From JAQAZP01 sp965531145 (lineage in GTDB: Bacteria > Acidobacteriota > JAQAZP01), in NCBI GenBank assembly GCA_965531145.1, contig CBESOE010000003.1:35207-99206 (forward strand): a stretch of 64,000 nt of DNA. Direction: 5' to 3'. Under the pieces are notes generated by a model. That model was not told the origin of the DNA. It did not search any database and saw nothing but the letters and a program-made list of their open reading frames with translations. The position numbers and the translations under genes are program-made. The first letter of the stretch is position 1. Every line of letters starts with the position of its first letter. Below are positions 8,521 through 17,543 of the stretch, piece after piece.

Positions 8521-10068
8521 TTAATCTGAAGTATCGGAGAGGCGGCGGAATATGACGTCCATTTCGTCGGCACAGGAACGGAAGGTGGCGAGAACGGCGG
8601 GATCGAACTCTTCGGGCCGGGCACGGCTGTCGTCGCCGTTAACGATGATGCCGTATGCCTCCTCCCCGGAGAGCAGCGGTTTGTAGACCCGGCGGCTGCG
8701 CAGGGCATCGTAGGCGTCGGCCAGTTTGACCACCCGGGCCGGCAGGGGGATCTCCTCCTCCTTCAATCCGTGGGGGTAGCCCGATCCGTCCCAGCACTCG
8801 TGGTGGCTGAGGGCGATCTGGCGGGCCACGTCCAGCCGCGGAGAGTCACCGAGGATCTCCACGCCGTAGAGGGTGTGGCGCTTCATCTCCTCCCACTCAT
8901 CGCTGGTCAGTTTGCCCTTTTTCAGCAGGATGTCCCGGCTGATGCGGATCTTGCCCACGTCGTGCATCTGGGCGAAGTGGCGCAACTCGGTCACCAGTTC
9001 TTCCGGCAGGTTCAACGTGGCGGCCAGCAGGGCCGAATATTCGTTGACCCGCATCAGGTGGTTGCCGGTCTCCACATCGTTGGCAGCAGAGGCCCGGGCC
9101 AGGGCACCCACGGTGTAAAGGAAGGCTTCCTCCACTTCACGGCCGCGGGCGGCGAGGGTGCGGAAAAAATCGTGGTGCAGCAGTGCGGCCTTGAGGATGT
9201 GCCCGTATTCTTCGGCCACCTTTCCCGGGTAGTTGATACCCAGCAGGAGCAATTCGCCACCGGAACAGACAGATACAAAATTACGCAGCGACACGCCGCC
9301 GCTGCTCAACGAGGCGAGGGGGATGATCTCACATTCGCCCGGGGAGGCCTCGATGTCCACCGCACGGATCGGGTCCCCCTCCCAGTACATTTCTTTGTCC
9401 AGGGGGCACTTGCCGAGGTCGATCCACTCGCCCAGCCCCTCGATGGTGGCATCGTCCATCTCCCGGGCGATGAGCCGTGCCCGGCAGCCACGGCCGCCGT
9501 TCCGCTCCACTAGCATCAGATACTGCGGGATTTCGTCGTGGCGGGGGGCGGACCGTTCGATGTGCGAGAACATCCGCTGCAGCCAGCGGGCGGTGCCGAA
9601 GGTCTGCGGATCGAATTCCTCGAGGATGCCCCGGGAGTAATCGGTGACCGCGCCGAGGTCCTCCATGGCATGGTGCCATTTTTCGCTGAGCTGATGGTAG
9701 TTGACCCAGTTGCGGACCTTGGCCATGACCTCGGTCATGTGGAACGGTTTGATCAGGAAGTCCAGCGCCCCCAGTTCCAGCCCGCGGACCCGGTCCGACC
9801 GCTCGGACTGGCCGCTGATGATCACCACGGGAATGTTGCTGTAGCGCTGGTCCTCGCTCAATCGGCGGCAGAATTCGTAGCCGTCCATGTTGGGCATGGT
9901 CAGGTCGGTGATGATCAGGTCCACGGAAAAACCGGACAGGCGCTCCAGGGCCTCAGCCCCGTCCGTGGCGGTGATCACCAGGTACCCGGCGGATCCCAGC
10001 AATGAGTTGAGATAGTCGCGGATGACCTTGTCATCATCCACAACCAGTATGGCCGCATCCGGTTCCAT
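8521..10068 (-). CDS. Response regulator with HD-GYP domain (cyclic-di-GMP phosphodiesterase)
   Basis: About 515 residues from ATG 10068 (GGGGGA upstream; an in-frame ATG at 10098 lacks a ribosome site). Residues 1-125 form a receiver domain: VVDDDKVIRDYL, phospho-acceptor Asp in LIITDLTMPNMDGYEF, and the KPF motif. A middle region of ~170 residues is not recognised; it resembles a sensor domain and contains YLMLVERNGG. The C-terminus is a complete HD-GYP domain: FAQMHDVGKIRIS, LSHHECWDGSGYPHGL and VVKLADAYDALRS. It should hydrolyse cyclic-di-GMP in the cytoplasm when phosphorylated by an unlinked kinase. A GGDEF regulator at 61.5 kb carries the opposite activity. Confidence 0.92.
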   Translation of the reverse strand: MEPDAAILVVDDDKVIRDYLNSLLGSAGYLVITATDGAEALERLSGFSVDLIITDLTMPNMDGYEFCRRLSEDQRYSNIPVVIISGQSERSDRVRGLELGALDFLIKPFHMTEVMAKVRNWVNYHQLSEKWHHAMEDLGAVTDYSRGILEEFDPQTFGTARWLQRMFSHIERSAPRHDEIPQYLMLVERNGGRGCRARLIAREMDDATIEGLGEWIDLGKCPLDKEMYWEGDPIRAVDIEASPGECEIIPLASLSSGGVSLRNFVSVCSGGELLLLGINYPGKVAEEYGHILKAALLHHDFFRTLAARGREVEEAFLYTVGALARASAANDVETGNHLMRVNEYSALLAATLNLPEELVTELRHFAQMHDVGKIRISRDILLKKGKLTSDEWEEMKRHTLYGVEILGDSPRLDVARQIALSHHECWDGSGYPHGLKEEEIPLPARVVKLADAYDALRSRRVYKPLLSGEEAYGIIVNGDDSRARPEEFDPAVLATFRSCADEMDVIFRRLSDTSD

Positions 10069-10183
10069 GGGAACACGTCCCCCTGAAGCGATGAACATCA
10101 GACACTGAAGGTGGAGCTAAGAATACACCAATTGCCGGCCGTTCCGGCCACCAGTTCAAGAACTATTTGCCATGGGCCCCCGG

Positions 10184-10213
10184 TTGCACCGCTTGAATGC
10201 CCGGCGATAGAAT
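10184..10213 (+). promoter_or_regulatory. Candidate sigma70-type promoter for the subtilase gene
   Basis: TTGCAC (10184-10189) and TAGAAT (10208-10213) are separated by 18 bases, 57 bases before the subtilase start codon. Spacing and position fit a housekeeping promoter. This comes from pattern only, in a GC-rich background where such AT-rich hexamers stand out. Confidence 0.45.
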
Positions 10214-10269
10214 GATTTCCTCAAACAGGATTCCGTTTTCACCGGCCCCACGAGAGGAGATTTTCACCG

Positions 10270-13245
10270 ATGTCGATATTGTCCATCCGCCATTACCCGG
10301 TTGCGGTCTGGCTGTCGCCCCTGGCCGCCCTGCTCCTGCTGGTTACGCTCCTCCCCGCAGCCTCCGCCGCCGAAACGGACGATCCGGACGCCTGGCCCGG
10401 CTGGGAACTGCTCTCCACCACCGCCATCGGGGCCGCTGATTTCATCGCCGCCAATCCCGGATTCGACGGCCGGGGGGCGGTGCTGGCAGTGATGGACACC
10501 GGGGTGGATATGGGCATCCCCGGGCTCACCGCTCTCCCCGACGGCTCGGTGAAGGTGGTGGATGTGCGCGACTTCACCGGCCAGGGGGATGTGACCCTGA
10601 AGCCCGGCGTCTTTGAAGACAACACCAGCGGGGTGGAGGGGGGCGATCGCTATCTCACCGTTGAGGGATCCGGCCACAAGCTCTGGGGCGCCGACGCCCT
10701 GCCCCGGCACCCCCTGGAAGAGGGAGCCTGGCTGGTGGGCTGGCTGGAGGAGAAGGGCTCGGTCAATTCTTCCGTGCCCGACCTGAACAACAACGGTGAC
10801 ACCGGTGACCGATTCGCCGTGCTTGCTTTCGAAACCGACGGCGATGAGGGAGCGGCGCCCTACTGGGCTGCCGTGGTGGACACCGACGGCGACGGCCGCC
10901 TGGATGACGAGAAAGTTATCCGCGATTACCACGTCAACCACGATTCGTTCCAGCTCCGGGGCCGCGACCCGGAGAAGGAACGCAACCTGTTGACCCTGGC
11001 GCTGAACATTTACCCCGACGAGGAGCGGGTCTGCATCCACTTCGACGACGGGGCTCACGGTTCACACGTGGCCGGCATTGCCGCCGGGTACCGGATCAAC
11101 GGCCAGGAGGGATACAACGGCATCGCCCCCGGCGCCCGGGTGATCAGCCTCAAGATCGGCAACAACACCCTCTCCGGCGGCGCCTCCACCACCGACAGTT
11201 TCAAGAAGGCCCTGCTCTACGGTGTGGACTACGCCGCGGAACATGACGTACCGGTGATTTTCAACCTGAGTTACGGGGTGGGCAGCGACCCGGTGGCGCG
11301 CAACGACGCCGACCAGGTGCTGGAAGAAATCATGGCCGACAACGAGGACCTGGTGCTGCTGCTGACCAGCATGGGCAACTCCGGTCCCGGCATCAACTCG
11401 GTGGGCGCGCCCGCCGGCGGCCCCGGGCTGTTCACCGTGGGGGCCATGCTCAACCGCTCCACCGCCCGGGATGCCTTCGGGGCCACCATCCCCAACCACC
11501 AGGTCTCCTCCTACTCCTCCCGCGGCGGCCTGGCGGACAAGCCCGACGTGATCGCCCCGGGCACCTCCTGCTCCACGGTGCCGCCCTTCGAGACCCACGA
11601 CCGCTACACCGGCACCTCCATGGCCACCCCCCAGGCCGCCGGTGCCGCACTGCTGCTGGCCGGCGCCGCCGCACAGACCTGGGCCGACCGGCCGCTGAAA
11701 GGCGCCTTGCTGGCCCGGTCGCTGAAAGCCGGCGCCGTGCCCCTGCCCGGGTACACCCGCCTGGATCAGGGCGCCGGGGTGGTCAGCGTGGGCAACTCCT
11801 GGGCGGCCCTGCAGCGGATGATCGGGGGGGATGAGGACCGCATCCTGCTCGGCTACCGCATCGAAACATTCTCCCCGGCCTACGCCGACGAGAAAGGCAG
11901 TGCCGGCTACTGGCGCTACGGCAGGGCCTTGCCGGCCACCACCGGGGAACAGCAGTTCCGGATCAGCCCCGTCTTTCCCGAATCGGCCACCGCCGACCAG
12001 CGCCACCAGTTCTACCGCGCCTTCAACCTCGCCTCCACCGCCGATTGGCTGCGCCCGGACAAAAGCTCGGTCTACATCCGCGGCGAGGGCGAGGCCACGG
12101 TCACCCTGCGCCTCGACCCGGACAAACTCACCGGTCCCGGCCTGCACTGCGCTGAGGTAAAGGCTTACCGCAAGGGAGCCGGCCGCCAGGCCGAGGAGTT
12201 CACCATGGTGGTCTCGGTAATCACACCGTCCACCCCCGGTGCTGCCGGCGATTACGCCCTCCAGTTGGGACAGGGTGCCGGCGCCGCCGGGGAGGTGAAA
12301 CGCCAGTTCGTCCGGGTTCCCGCCGGCGCCACCGCCATGCGGGTGGACGCCGCCATCCCCGACGGTCAATACGGCAACGTCCGCATCCAGGCCTACAACC
12401 AGGAAGGCTACCGCATCTGGCGCTCACCCTGGCTGAACAGCGAAACCGCCACCCGGAGCGCCACCTGGTTCGTCACCGGCGAAGACCTGACCCCCGGCAC
12501 CTGGGAACTGGACCTGGTGACCAACTTCCGGGCCGTGGAGAGCTCGGCCTGCGACCTCACCGTCTCCTTTGCCGGCTTCGTCAACGGCACCCCCGGCCCC
12601 TGGCGGCCGGACCACCTGGCGGGCGAAGATCCCGCCGGCAGTTTCCGTCTTGGCTGCGGCCTTGACCAGCCGTTCAAGGGACGGGCCCAGGGGATGGTGG
12701 AGGGCTTCTCCCGCACCCGCCGGGTGAAAACGGACACGGACACCTGGGAACACACCTTCAAGCTCAACAGCGACCTGGCCGCGGTCCGCTTCCGGCTGAC
12801 CCTGCCCCCGGGCCAGTTCGGCCGCTTCACCGACCTGGCGGCCAACGTGCTGGACTCTGACGGCCGGGCTGTTCTCCGGGGCGGCCTGACCTTCCCCTTC
12901 TGGACCGCCACCTTCACCAATCCGCATCCGGACCGGGCCGGCTCCACCGAGTACACGCTGCAGCTGGCCGGCGGCTTTGCCGACTCGGCCAGGGGCACCG
13001 ACTGGGAGTTTGAACTGCGCGAGGAGTATGTCTGGAAGAACCCGGTGCCGGTGAATGTCGAGCGGGAAGGCAACCCCGGCTTCTCGCTCTACCCCGGCGT
13101 CTGGGTGGAACTGGACTACAGCCTGGGCAGTGCGCCCACCGTCGCCCCCGTCGGCTACCAGCACTTCGGGGTGATCCGCATGATCGACGGCGCCGACGGA
13201 ACGGAGAAGGGCCGGCTGCCGGTAACCTGGGACTTCCGGCCGTGA
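10270..13245 (+). CDS. Large subtilisin-like serine protease (S8, tripeptidyl-peptidase II-like)
   Basis: The product is 991 residues with a GAGAGGAG ribosome site before ATG 10270. A signal peptide covers residues 1-34 (hydrophobic LLLLVTLLPAASAA). Catalytic residues can be placed: Asp76 in VMDTGVD, His263 in HGSHVAGIAAG and Ser450 in GTSMATPQAAG. The ~187-residue distance between Asp and His is unusually long and is typical of TPP II/subtilase forms with an inserted domain there; the oxyanion Asn is probably in LLTSMGNSGPG. The ~500 residues after the catalytic domain are beta-rich, as in TPP II. Exported protease, probably for peptide or protein turnover outside the cytoplasm. No inhibitor-type propeptide is evident. 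Confidence 0.88.
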   Translation: MSILSIRHYPVAVWLSPLAALLLLVTLLPAASAAETDDPDAWPGWELLSTTAIGAADFIAANPGFDGRGAVLAVMDTGVDMGIPGLTALPDGSVKVVDVRDFTGQGDVTLKPGVFEDNTSGVEGGDRYLTVEGSGHKLWGADALPRHPLEEGAWLVGWLEEKGSVNSSVPDLNNNGDTGDRFAVLAFETDGDEGAAPYWAAVVDTDGDGRLDDEKVIRDYHVNHDSFQLRGRDPEKERNLLTLALNIYPDEERVCIHFDDGAHGSHVAGIAAGYRINGQEGYNGIAPGARVISLKIGNNTLSGGASTTDSFKKALLYGVDYAAEHDVPVIFNLSYGVGSDPVARNDADQVLEEIMADNEDLVLLLTSMGNSGPGINSVGAPAGGPGLFTVGAMLNRSTARDAFGATIPNHQVSSYSSRGGLADKPDVIAPGTSCSTVPPFETHDRYTGTSMATPQAAGAALLLAGAAAQTWADRPLKGALLARSLKAGAVPLPGYTRLDQGAGVVSVGNSWAALQRMIGGDEDRILLGYRIETFSPAYADEKGSAGYWRYGRALPATTGEQQFRISPVFPESATADQRHQFYRAFNLASTADWLRPDKSSVYIRGEGEATVTLRLDPDKLTGPGLHCAEVKAYRKGAGRQAEEFTMVVSVITPSTPGAAGDYALQLGQGAGAAGEVKRQFVRVPAGATAMRVDAAIPDGQYGNVRIQAYNQEGYRIWRSPWLNSETATRSATWFVTGEDLTPGTWELDLVTNFRAVESSACDLTVSFAGFVNGTPGPWRPDHLAGEDPAGSFRLGCGLDQPFKGRAQGMVEGFSRTRRVKTDTDTWEHTFKLNSDLAAVRFRLTLPPGQFGRFTDLAANVLDSDGRAVLRGGLTFPFWTATFTNPHPDRAGSTEYTLQLAGGFADSARGTDWEFELREEYVWKNPVPVNVEREGNPGFSLYPGVWVELDYSLGSAPTVAPVGYQHFGVIRMIDGADGTEKGRLPVTWDFRP

Positions 13246-13249
13246 CCGT

Positions 13250-13277
13250 TTGTGGTCACTCCGAAATCGAATACAAT
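13250..13277 (+). promoter_or_regulatory. Candidate promoter for the GT2 gene
   Basis: TTGTGG (13250-13255) and TACAAT (13272-13277) lie 16 bases apart, just after the subtilase stop codon. Transcription starting near 13284 would exclude the upstream GTG at 13252 as start codon and supports the ATG at 13318. Confidence 0.4.
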
Positions 13278-13317
13278 CCAGTGTGTGGACGCCCTGAGCC
13301 TCCCCGACACCGGTAGA

Positions 13318-14040
13318 ATGATGCAGAACGACACACTGGTGGTGATCCCCACCTACGAAGAACGTGAAAACATCGAGCGGATGATCGAGGAGATCTTTGT
13401 CCACGCACCCGAAGTGGATCTTCTTGTGGTGGATGACGATTCCCCGGACCGTACCTGGGAACTGGTGGAATCCCGGGTTGCCGGCGACAGCCGGCTGCAC
13501 CTGATCCGCCGCCAGGGCCAGCGGGGCCTGGGCACGGCCTACATCGCCGGGTTCAACTTCGCCCTGGAGCGAGGATACCACACCATCGTTGGCATGGACG
13601 CCGACTTCTCCCACGACCCGCGGGAGATACCAAAGCTGGTGGCGGCGACCGACAGCTTTGACATGGTCCAGGGTTCACGCTACATCGGCGGCGTGCGGGT
13701 GTTGGACTGGCCCCTGCGGCGGCTTGTCCTCAGCACCTGGGCCAACCTCTATGCCCGCCTGGTCACCGGACTGCCGCTGAAAGACATCACCAGCGGCTAC
13801 CGCTGCTACCGCCGCGAGGTGCTGGAGGCCATCGACCTCGCAAAAATCCGCTCCAACGGCTATGTCTTCCTCATCGAAATGAGCTTCCTGGCCTGGTGCA
13901 AGGGTTTTCGCCTCGGTGAAATCCCCATCATCTTCCAGGAGCGGCGCGTGGGACAGTCGAAGATCTCGAAGTCGATCATCTGGGAGTCGATCTGGGTGGT
14001 GTTCAAGCTGCGGCTGCTGAAGATGTTTGGAAGGCTCTGA
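13318..14040 (+). CDS. Polyprenol-phosphate mannose synthase-like GT2 glycosyltransferase
   Basis: About 240 residues from ATG 13318, with a second ATG immediately after. DPM1-family motifs are present: LVVIPTYEERENIERMI, LLVVDDDSPDRTWEL, GLGTAYIAGF, the metal-binding GMDADFSHDP and the acceptor region SRYIGGVRVLDW. It lacks the extra C-terminal membrane helices of GtrB/DPMS fusions; the protein ends IIWESIWVVFKLRLLKMFGRL-like, with at most a short membrane-associated tail. It would transfer mannose or a similar sugar from a GDP-sugar to polyprenyl phosphate at the inner leaflet, supplying GT-C enzymes such as those encoded at 1, 6.6, 30.6 and 32.5 kb. The gene ends 5 bases before a GGGGACAG repeat. 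Confidence 0.9.
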   Translation: MMQNDTLVVIPTYEERENIERMIEEIFVHAPEVDLLVVDDDSPDRTWELVESRVAGDSRLHLIRRQGQRGLGTAYIAGFNFALERGYHTIVGMDADFSHDPREIPKLVAATDSFDMVQGSRYIGGVRVLDWPLRRLVLSTWANLYARLVTGLPLKDITSGYRCYRREVLEAIDLAKIRSNGYVFLIEMSFLAWCKGFRLGEIPIIFQERRVGQSKISKSIIWESIWVVFKLRLLKMFGRL

Positions 14041-14045
14041 GAGTT

Positions 14046-14132
14046 GGGGACAGCTACCTGTTTTTTAAGTTTGAGAAAGTAGGGACAGTTACTACTTTTA
14101 CCAGGAAAAAGTAGTAACTGTCCCTACTTTCT
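14046..14132. repeat. GGGACAG repeat cluster with perfect 26-base inverted repeat
   Basis: A single direct copy GGGGACAGCTACC lies at 14046-14058. It is followed by a perfect inverted repeat with 26-base arms at 14074-14099 and 14107-14132 and a 7-base loop. It fills the space between the convergent GT2 and CphA-like genes and could act as a bidirectional terminator. A further partial copy (AGAAAGTAG, read on the minus strand) contains the stop codon of the CphA-like gene. Confidence 0.85.
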
Positions 14133-14133
14133 G

Positions 14134-16323
14134 CTACTTTCTGAACGTCTGCAGGGTCTCGGTGATGCGGTCGATGGCGGCGCCGAAGCAGTAGAGGACC
14201 GCTGCCGCGGCCAGAATGTTGTCCAGTTGCGGGCTGCCGTCCTCGCCGGCCAGCAGGGGGATGGCATCCAGCCCGGCCAGTTCAGTCCGCTCACCCCGGT
14301 CGAGGACCACCACCTGTCCCTCCTGCACCGTCACCACCCGGCCCCCGGACGCCGCCAGTTCCACCAGGGCCGGGTTTTCCGGGTTGCGTGAAAAGAGCAC
14401 CGGTGTGCTGTAGAGCCGCTCCCGCATGTCGAGGATCAACTGGTCGTCGGCGTTGAGCACGGTGTGGCCGTTCTCGTAGACCTGTTCGGCCACCACCGCG
14501 TGGGCGTAGGCGATGTCCTCCATGATCGCGGCCTCGTCGTAGAGCAGACCCTCGTCACGTAGATTGAGCACTACAGCAATATCGGCGAACTGGTACCCGA
14601 GACCGCGGTCGAGGATCGTCTCCACCGGGATCTCCAGCAGCGCGCAATCGATGGTGGGGTCGCGCAGGGTCATGGACGCGCTCTCGAACCCGGTCATCTC
14701 GCCCTTGAGCAAGACCTCCTCCCCAACCATCAGCCCCCGCGAAGTGGCGCGGCCCACCCGGTAGCCGGTGCTGGAGAGACAGTGGTACAGCATGTCCACC
14801 GTGGTGGTTTTGCCATCGGTGCCGGTGACCGCCACCACCGGCACCCGGCTGTGGGCGTCATCCGGGAAGAGCATTTTCACAAAGGGTTCGGCCACGTCCT
14901 GCGGGCTTCCCGTCAGCGGGTTGAGGTGCAGGCGGAAGTCGGGTGCGGCACCCACCTCGATGACCACGCCACCATTGTCGAGAATCGACTGCTCCAGCGA
15001 GGGGGCCACCACGTCGACGCCGGCCACATCCAGGCCCAGGGCCCGGGCCGCCCGCTCGGCGAGCATGCGGTTCATCGGATGAACCCGGTCGGTGACATCG
15101 TGGCTCGCCCCGCCCAGCCGGAGGTTGCCCGAAACCTTGAGGGCCAGCGATTGGCCGGCGGGCAGCACCGATTCCGCCGTGGAGCCGCTGAGAGCAAGGA
15201 TCCGTTCGGTCTCCTCATCGATCTCCACCCGGCTCAACTTCGACTTGTCACCCACCCCGCGCTCCGGGTCGCTGTTCAGCCTGGCCACCAGTTGCTCCAC
15301 CGTCTGCTGCCCGTCACCGGTGATCTCCGGTGGGACCAGCCGGGCCGCGGCGGCGAAACGGCCGCCAAGCACCAGCAGGCGAAAACTCTCCCCGGCCACC
15401 AGTGGCTGGGCGATCACCGCCTCGTCAAACTGCAGCGCCCGGGCCACCGCCTGCTCCACCGCCTCCGGCGTGGCCGGCCCGAGGGTTATCCCCCGGCCGA
15501 GGTGCCCGGTGCACGGTTTGACGACCAGCGGTGCACCCTGTTCCTGCCGGAAGGCCTCCACCGCGGCGGGGTCCCTGGCCAGCACCGTGGGGGGCACCGG
15601 CACGCCGGCATCGGCCAGCATGCTGTTGGTCAGATACTTGTTGTCCGCCGTCTCCACCGCCAGCAGGCTGGTGTCCGAGGTCACCGTGGCCCTGATCCGC
15701 TTCTGGTATTTGCCGGTGCCCAGCTGCACCAGGTTGTAGCGGTCCAGACGGTACCAGGGGATACCCAGCTCCCCGGCCCGGTCCACCACCGCCTGGGTGC
15801 TGGGGCCCAGCAGTCGATCTTCGCGGATACGGACCAGGTCGCCCAGAACAGGACCCACGGCAAAGGGACGGTCCTCGAGGATGCAGTTGACCAGGTTCAG
15901 CGCAGCGCGGGCGGTGTACAGGCCCACCTCCTCGTCAAGGAAGCGGAAGATGACGTTGTAGACCCCCTGGGTGGCCGTACTGCGGGTCTTGCCGTAGCTC
16001 ACGTCCATCCCGGCCAGGGTTTGCAGCTCGATGGCCACGTGCTCGGTGACATGGCCCAGCAGGGTCCCCTCGCTGACCCGCAGCAGGAACCCGCCCGGCT
16101 GCCCCACCGAGCAGTGGTGACTCTCCAGCGAGGGGAGCAGGGTGCGCAGGCGTTCGGGAAAGCCGGGGATATCAGCGGTGAAGACTTCGTCAAAGGCGCC
16201 CAGGTCGAGGCGCAGCGCCACCACCGGCCCGGCGCTGAAGTAGTTGGGGCCCGCCAGGACCTTGATGCCCAGCGACTGGAGCGGACCCTCCTCGAGACGG
16301 CACTGGGGCAGGTCCTGGTTCAA
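14134..16323 (-). CDS. Cyanophycin synthetase-like ligase (CphA-like), lacking the C-terminal lid
   Basis: About 729 residues. The start is a TTG at 16323 with AAGGAG 6 bases upstream, better than the TTG at 16344. Order of parts: the CphA N-domain (VLAGPNYFSAG near residue 25); an ATP-grasp domain at ~165-470 (PLVVKPCTGHLGRGITLG, KVSGNLRLGGASHDVTD, GGVVIEVGAAPDFRLHLNP); then a Mur-ligase-like domain with an intact P-loop GTDGKTTT at 501-508. It stops after DNILAAAAVLYCFGAAID, where canonical CphA (~870-900 residues) continues with a lid domain of about 140 residues. CphA polymerises Asp (ATP-grasp) and Arg (Mur domain) into multi-L-arginyl-poly-L-aspartate. Last gene of a four-gene operon. 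Whether it is functional without the lid is unclear. Confidence 0.82.
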   Translation of the reverse strand: MNQDLPQCRLEEGPLQSLGIKVLAGPNYFSAGPVVALRLDLGAFDEVFTADIPGFPERLRTLLPSLESHHCSVGQPGGFLLRVSEGTLLGHVTEHVAIELQTLAGMDVSYGKTRSTATQGVYNVIFRFLDEEVGLYTARAALNLVNCILEDRPFAVGPVLGDLVRIREDRLLGPSTQAVVDRAGELGIPWYRLDRYNLVQLGTGKYQKRIRATVTSDTSLLAVETADNKYLTNSMLADAGVPVPPTVLARDPAAVEAFRQEQGAPLVVKPCTGHLGRGITLGPATPEAVEQAVARALQFDEAVIAQPLVAGESFRLLVLGGRFAAAARLVPPEITGDGQQTVEQLVARLNSDPERGVGDKSKLSRVEIDEETERILALSGSTAESVLPAGQSLALKVSGNLRLGGASHDVTDRVHPMNRMLAERAARALGLDVAGVDVVAPSLEQSILDNGGVVIEVGAAPDFRLHLNPLTGSPQDVAEPFVKMLFPDDAHSRVPVVAVTGTDGKTTTVDMLYHCLSSTGYRVGRATSRGLMVGEEVLLKGEMTGFESASMTLRDPTIDCALLEIPVETILDRGLGYQFADIAVVLNLRDEGLLYDEAAIMEDIAYAHAVVAEQVYENGHTVLNADDQLILDMRERLYSTPVLFSRNPENPALVELAASGGRVVTVQEGQVVVLDRGERTELAGLDAIPLLAGEDGSPQLDNILAAAAVLYCFGAAIDRITETLQTFRK

Positions 16324-16349
16324 CTGTCGCTCCTTCCCCCGCAAGCGGG

Positions 16350-17510
16350 CTAGCCCTCGTAGCTGCCTTTTTTCAGCGGCACGGCGTCCCGCACCATCAT
16401 CTCGCCCCGGGCCACCATGTGGCAGACCCTGAACTCACCGTCCAGCAGCACCAGGTCGGCGTCGGCCCCGGGGGCCACCACGCCCTTGCCGGGCAGCTTG
16501 AAGATCCTGGCCGGGTTGGTGCTGATCACCTGCACCGCCTGGCCCAGTTCCAGCTTTTCTTCAAGCACCGTGTCGCGCAGTTCGTCGAGCACCGACTTGG
16601 GCTTGCCCATCTCCAGCTGGACCAGGTTGCCCTGGTCGTCGAAATCGGGCAGGGACCCGCAACCGTCTGACGTCATGGTGATGTGCTCCAGCGGCACACC
16701 GGCGGCCAGCAATTCCGCAATGGCCCTGGAGGGCTTTGTCTCGTACTCGGGGAAGAAGGGCCAGGAGCTGGCGGTGATATCGACATAGCCTGTTTTGCCG
16801 TAGGTCTTGGTGTCCTCGAAGATGTAATCGTTGCGGTTGCAGTGGGTGGGCAGGAACTGGGTGTATTTCAGTTCGCTACGGGCCACCACGTCATGGAGGA
16901 TCTGGAAGGGGTTCTTCGCGTCGCCCATGTGGAAGTTGACGATGCCGCCCTTGCCGCCCAGCATGCCGCCCACCCGGGCGTGGGCCACCAGCTTGATCAG
17001 TTCGTCCACCGTGGGGCCCGAACTGCGATGGTCGGAGATGGCGATCTCACCGGCGCCGATCACCTCATCGATCATGGCGATATCCTTGCCCACATCACCC
17101 AGAATGGTAGGCGTGGGCACCTGGTAGGCCCCGGTGAGCATCCAGGAGGATACCCCCTCGGCCCGCAGGGACTTGGTCTTCATCAGCACGCTCTCCACCG
17201 AACGGGTGAGGCCGTCGGTGCCCAGGCAGCCGATCACCGTGGTGACCCCGGCTTCCAGCAGGTAGGAGAGCGGCATCTCCGGCGTGCGAGTGGCTGGCCC
17301 GCCCTCGCCGCCGGCGCCGGCGGTGTGGACGTGCCCGTCGACAAAACCGGGGACCATCCGGAGGCCGCCGGCGGATATGACGTCAACCTCCACCCCGGCC
17401 GGCTCGCCGATGGTGTCGGCCACGGCCACCACCTTTCCGCCGGCCACCAGCACGTCCTTGACGCCCTGGGGTTCGGGTGAAAAAAGATCGCATTCCTTGA
17501 ACAGAATCAT
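16350..17510 (-). CDS. iadA: Isoaspartyl dipeptidase (M38 amidohydrolase)
   Basis: The product is 386 residues and hydrolyses beta-aspartyl dipeptides such as beta-Asp-Arg, the product of cyanophycinase. Amidohydrolase metal-site features are visible: DGHVH (His60, His62), ISDHRSSGPT, NFHMGD, THCNRNDYIF and MTSDGCGS. From memory of the E. coli enzyme, the bridging carboxylated lysine precedes AISDHRS; here that position appears to be Glu155 (AGEIAISDHRS). GGAGG lies 10 bases before the ATG. Gaps of 26 and 33 bases to its flanking genes place it inside the cyanophycin operon, where it would complete breakdown of the polymer to free amino acids. Confidence 0.92.
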   Translation of the reverse strand: MILFKECDLFSPEPQGVKDVLVAGGKVVAVADTIGEPAGVEVDVISAGGLRMVPGFVDGHVHTAGAGGEGGPATRTPEMPLSYLLEAGVTTVIGCLGTDGLTRSVESVLMKTKSLRAEGVSSWMLTGAYQVPTPTILGDVGKDIAMIDEVIGAGEIAISDHRSSGPTVDELIKLVAHARVGGMLGGKGGIVNFHMGDAKNPFQILHDVVARSELKYTQFLPTHCNRNDYIFEDTKTYGKTGYVDITASSWPFFPEYETKPSRAIAELLAAGVPLEHITMTSDGCGSLPDFDDQGNLVQLEMGKPKSVLDELRDTVLEEKLELGQAVQVISTNPARIFKLPGKGVVAPGADADLVLLDGEFRVCHMVARGEMMVRDAVPLKKGSYEG

Positions 17511-17543
17511 CCTTCGTGCCTCCGCAAACAGTATCGTCCTGGA

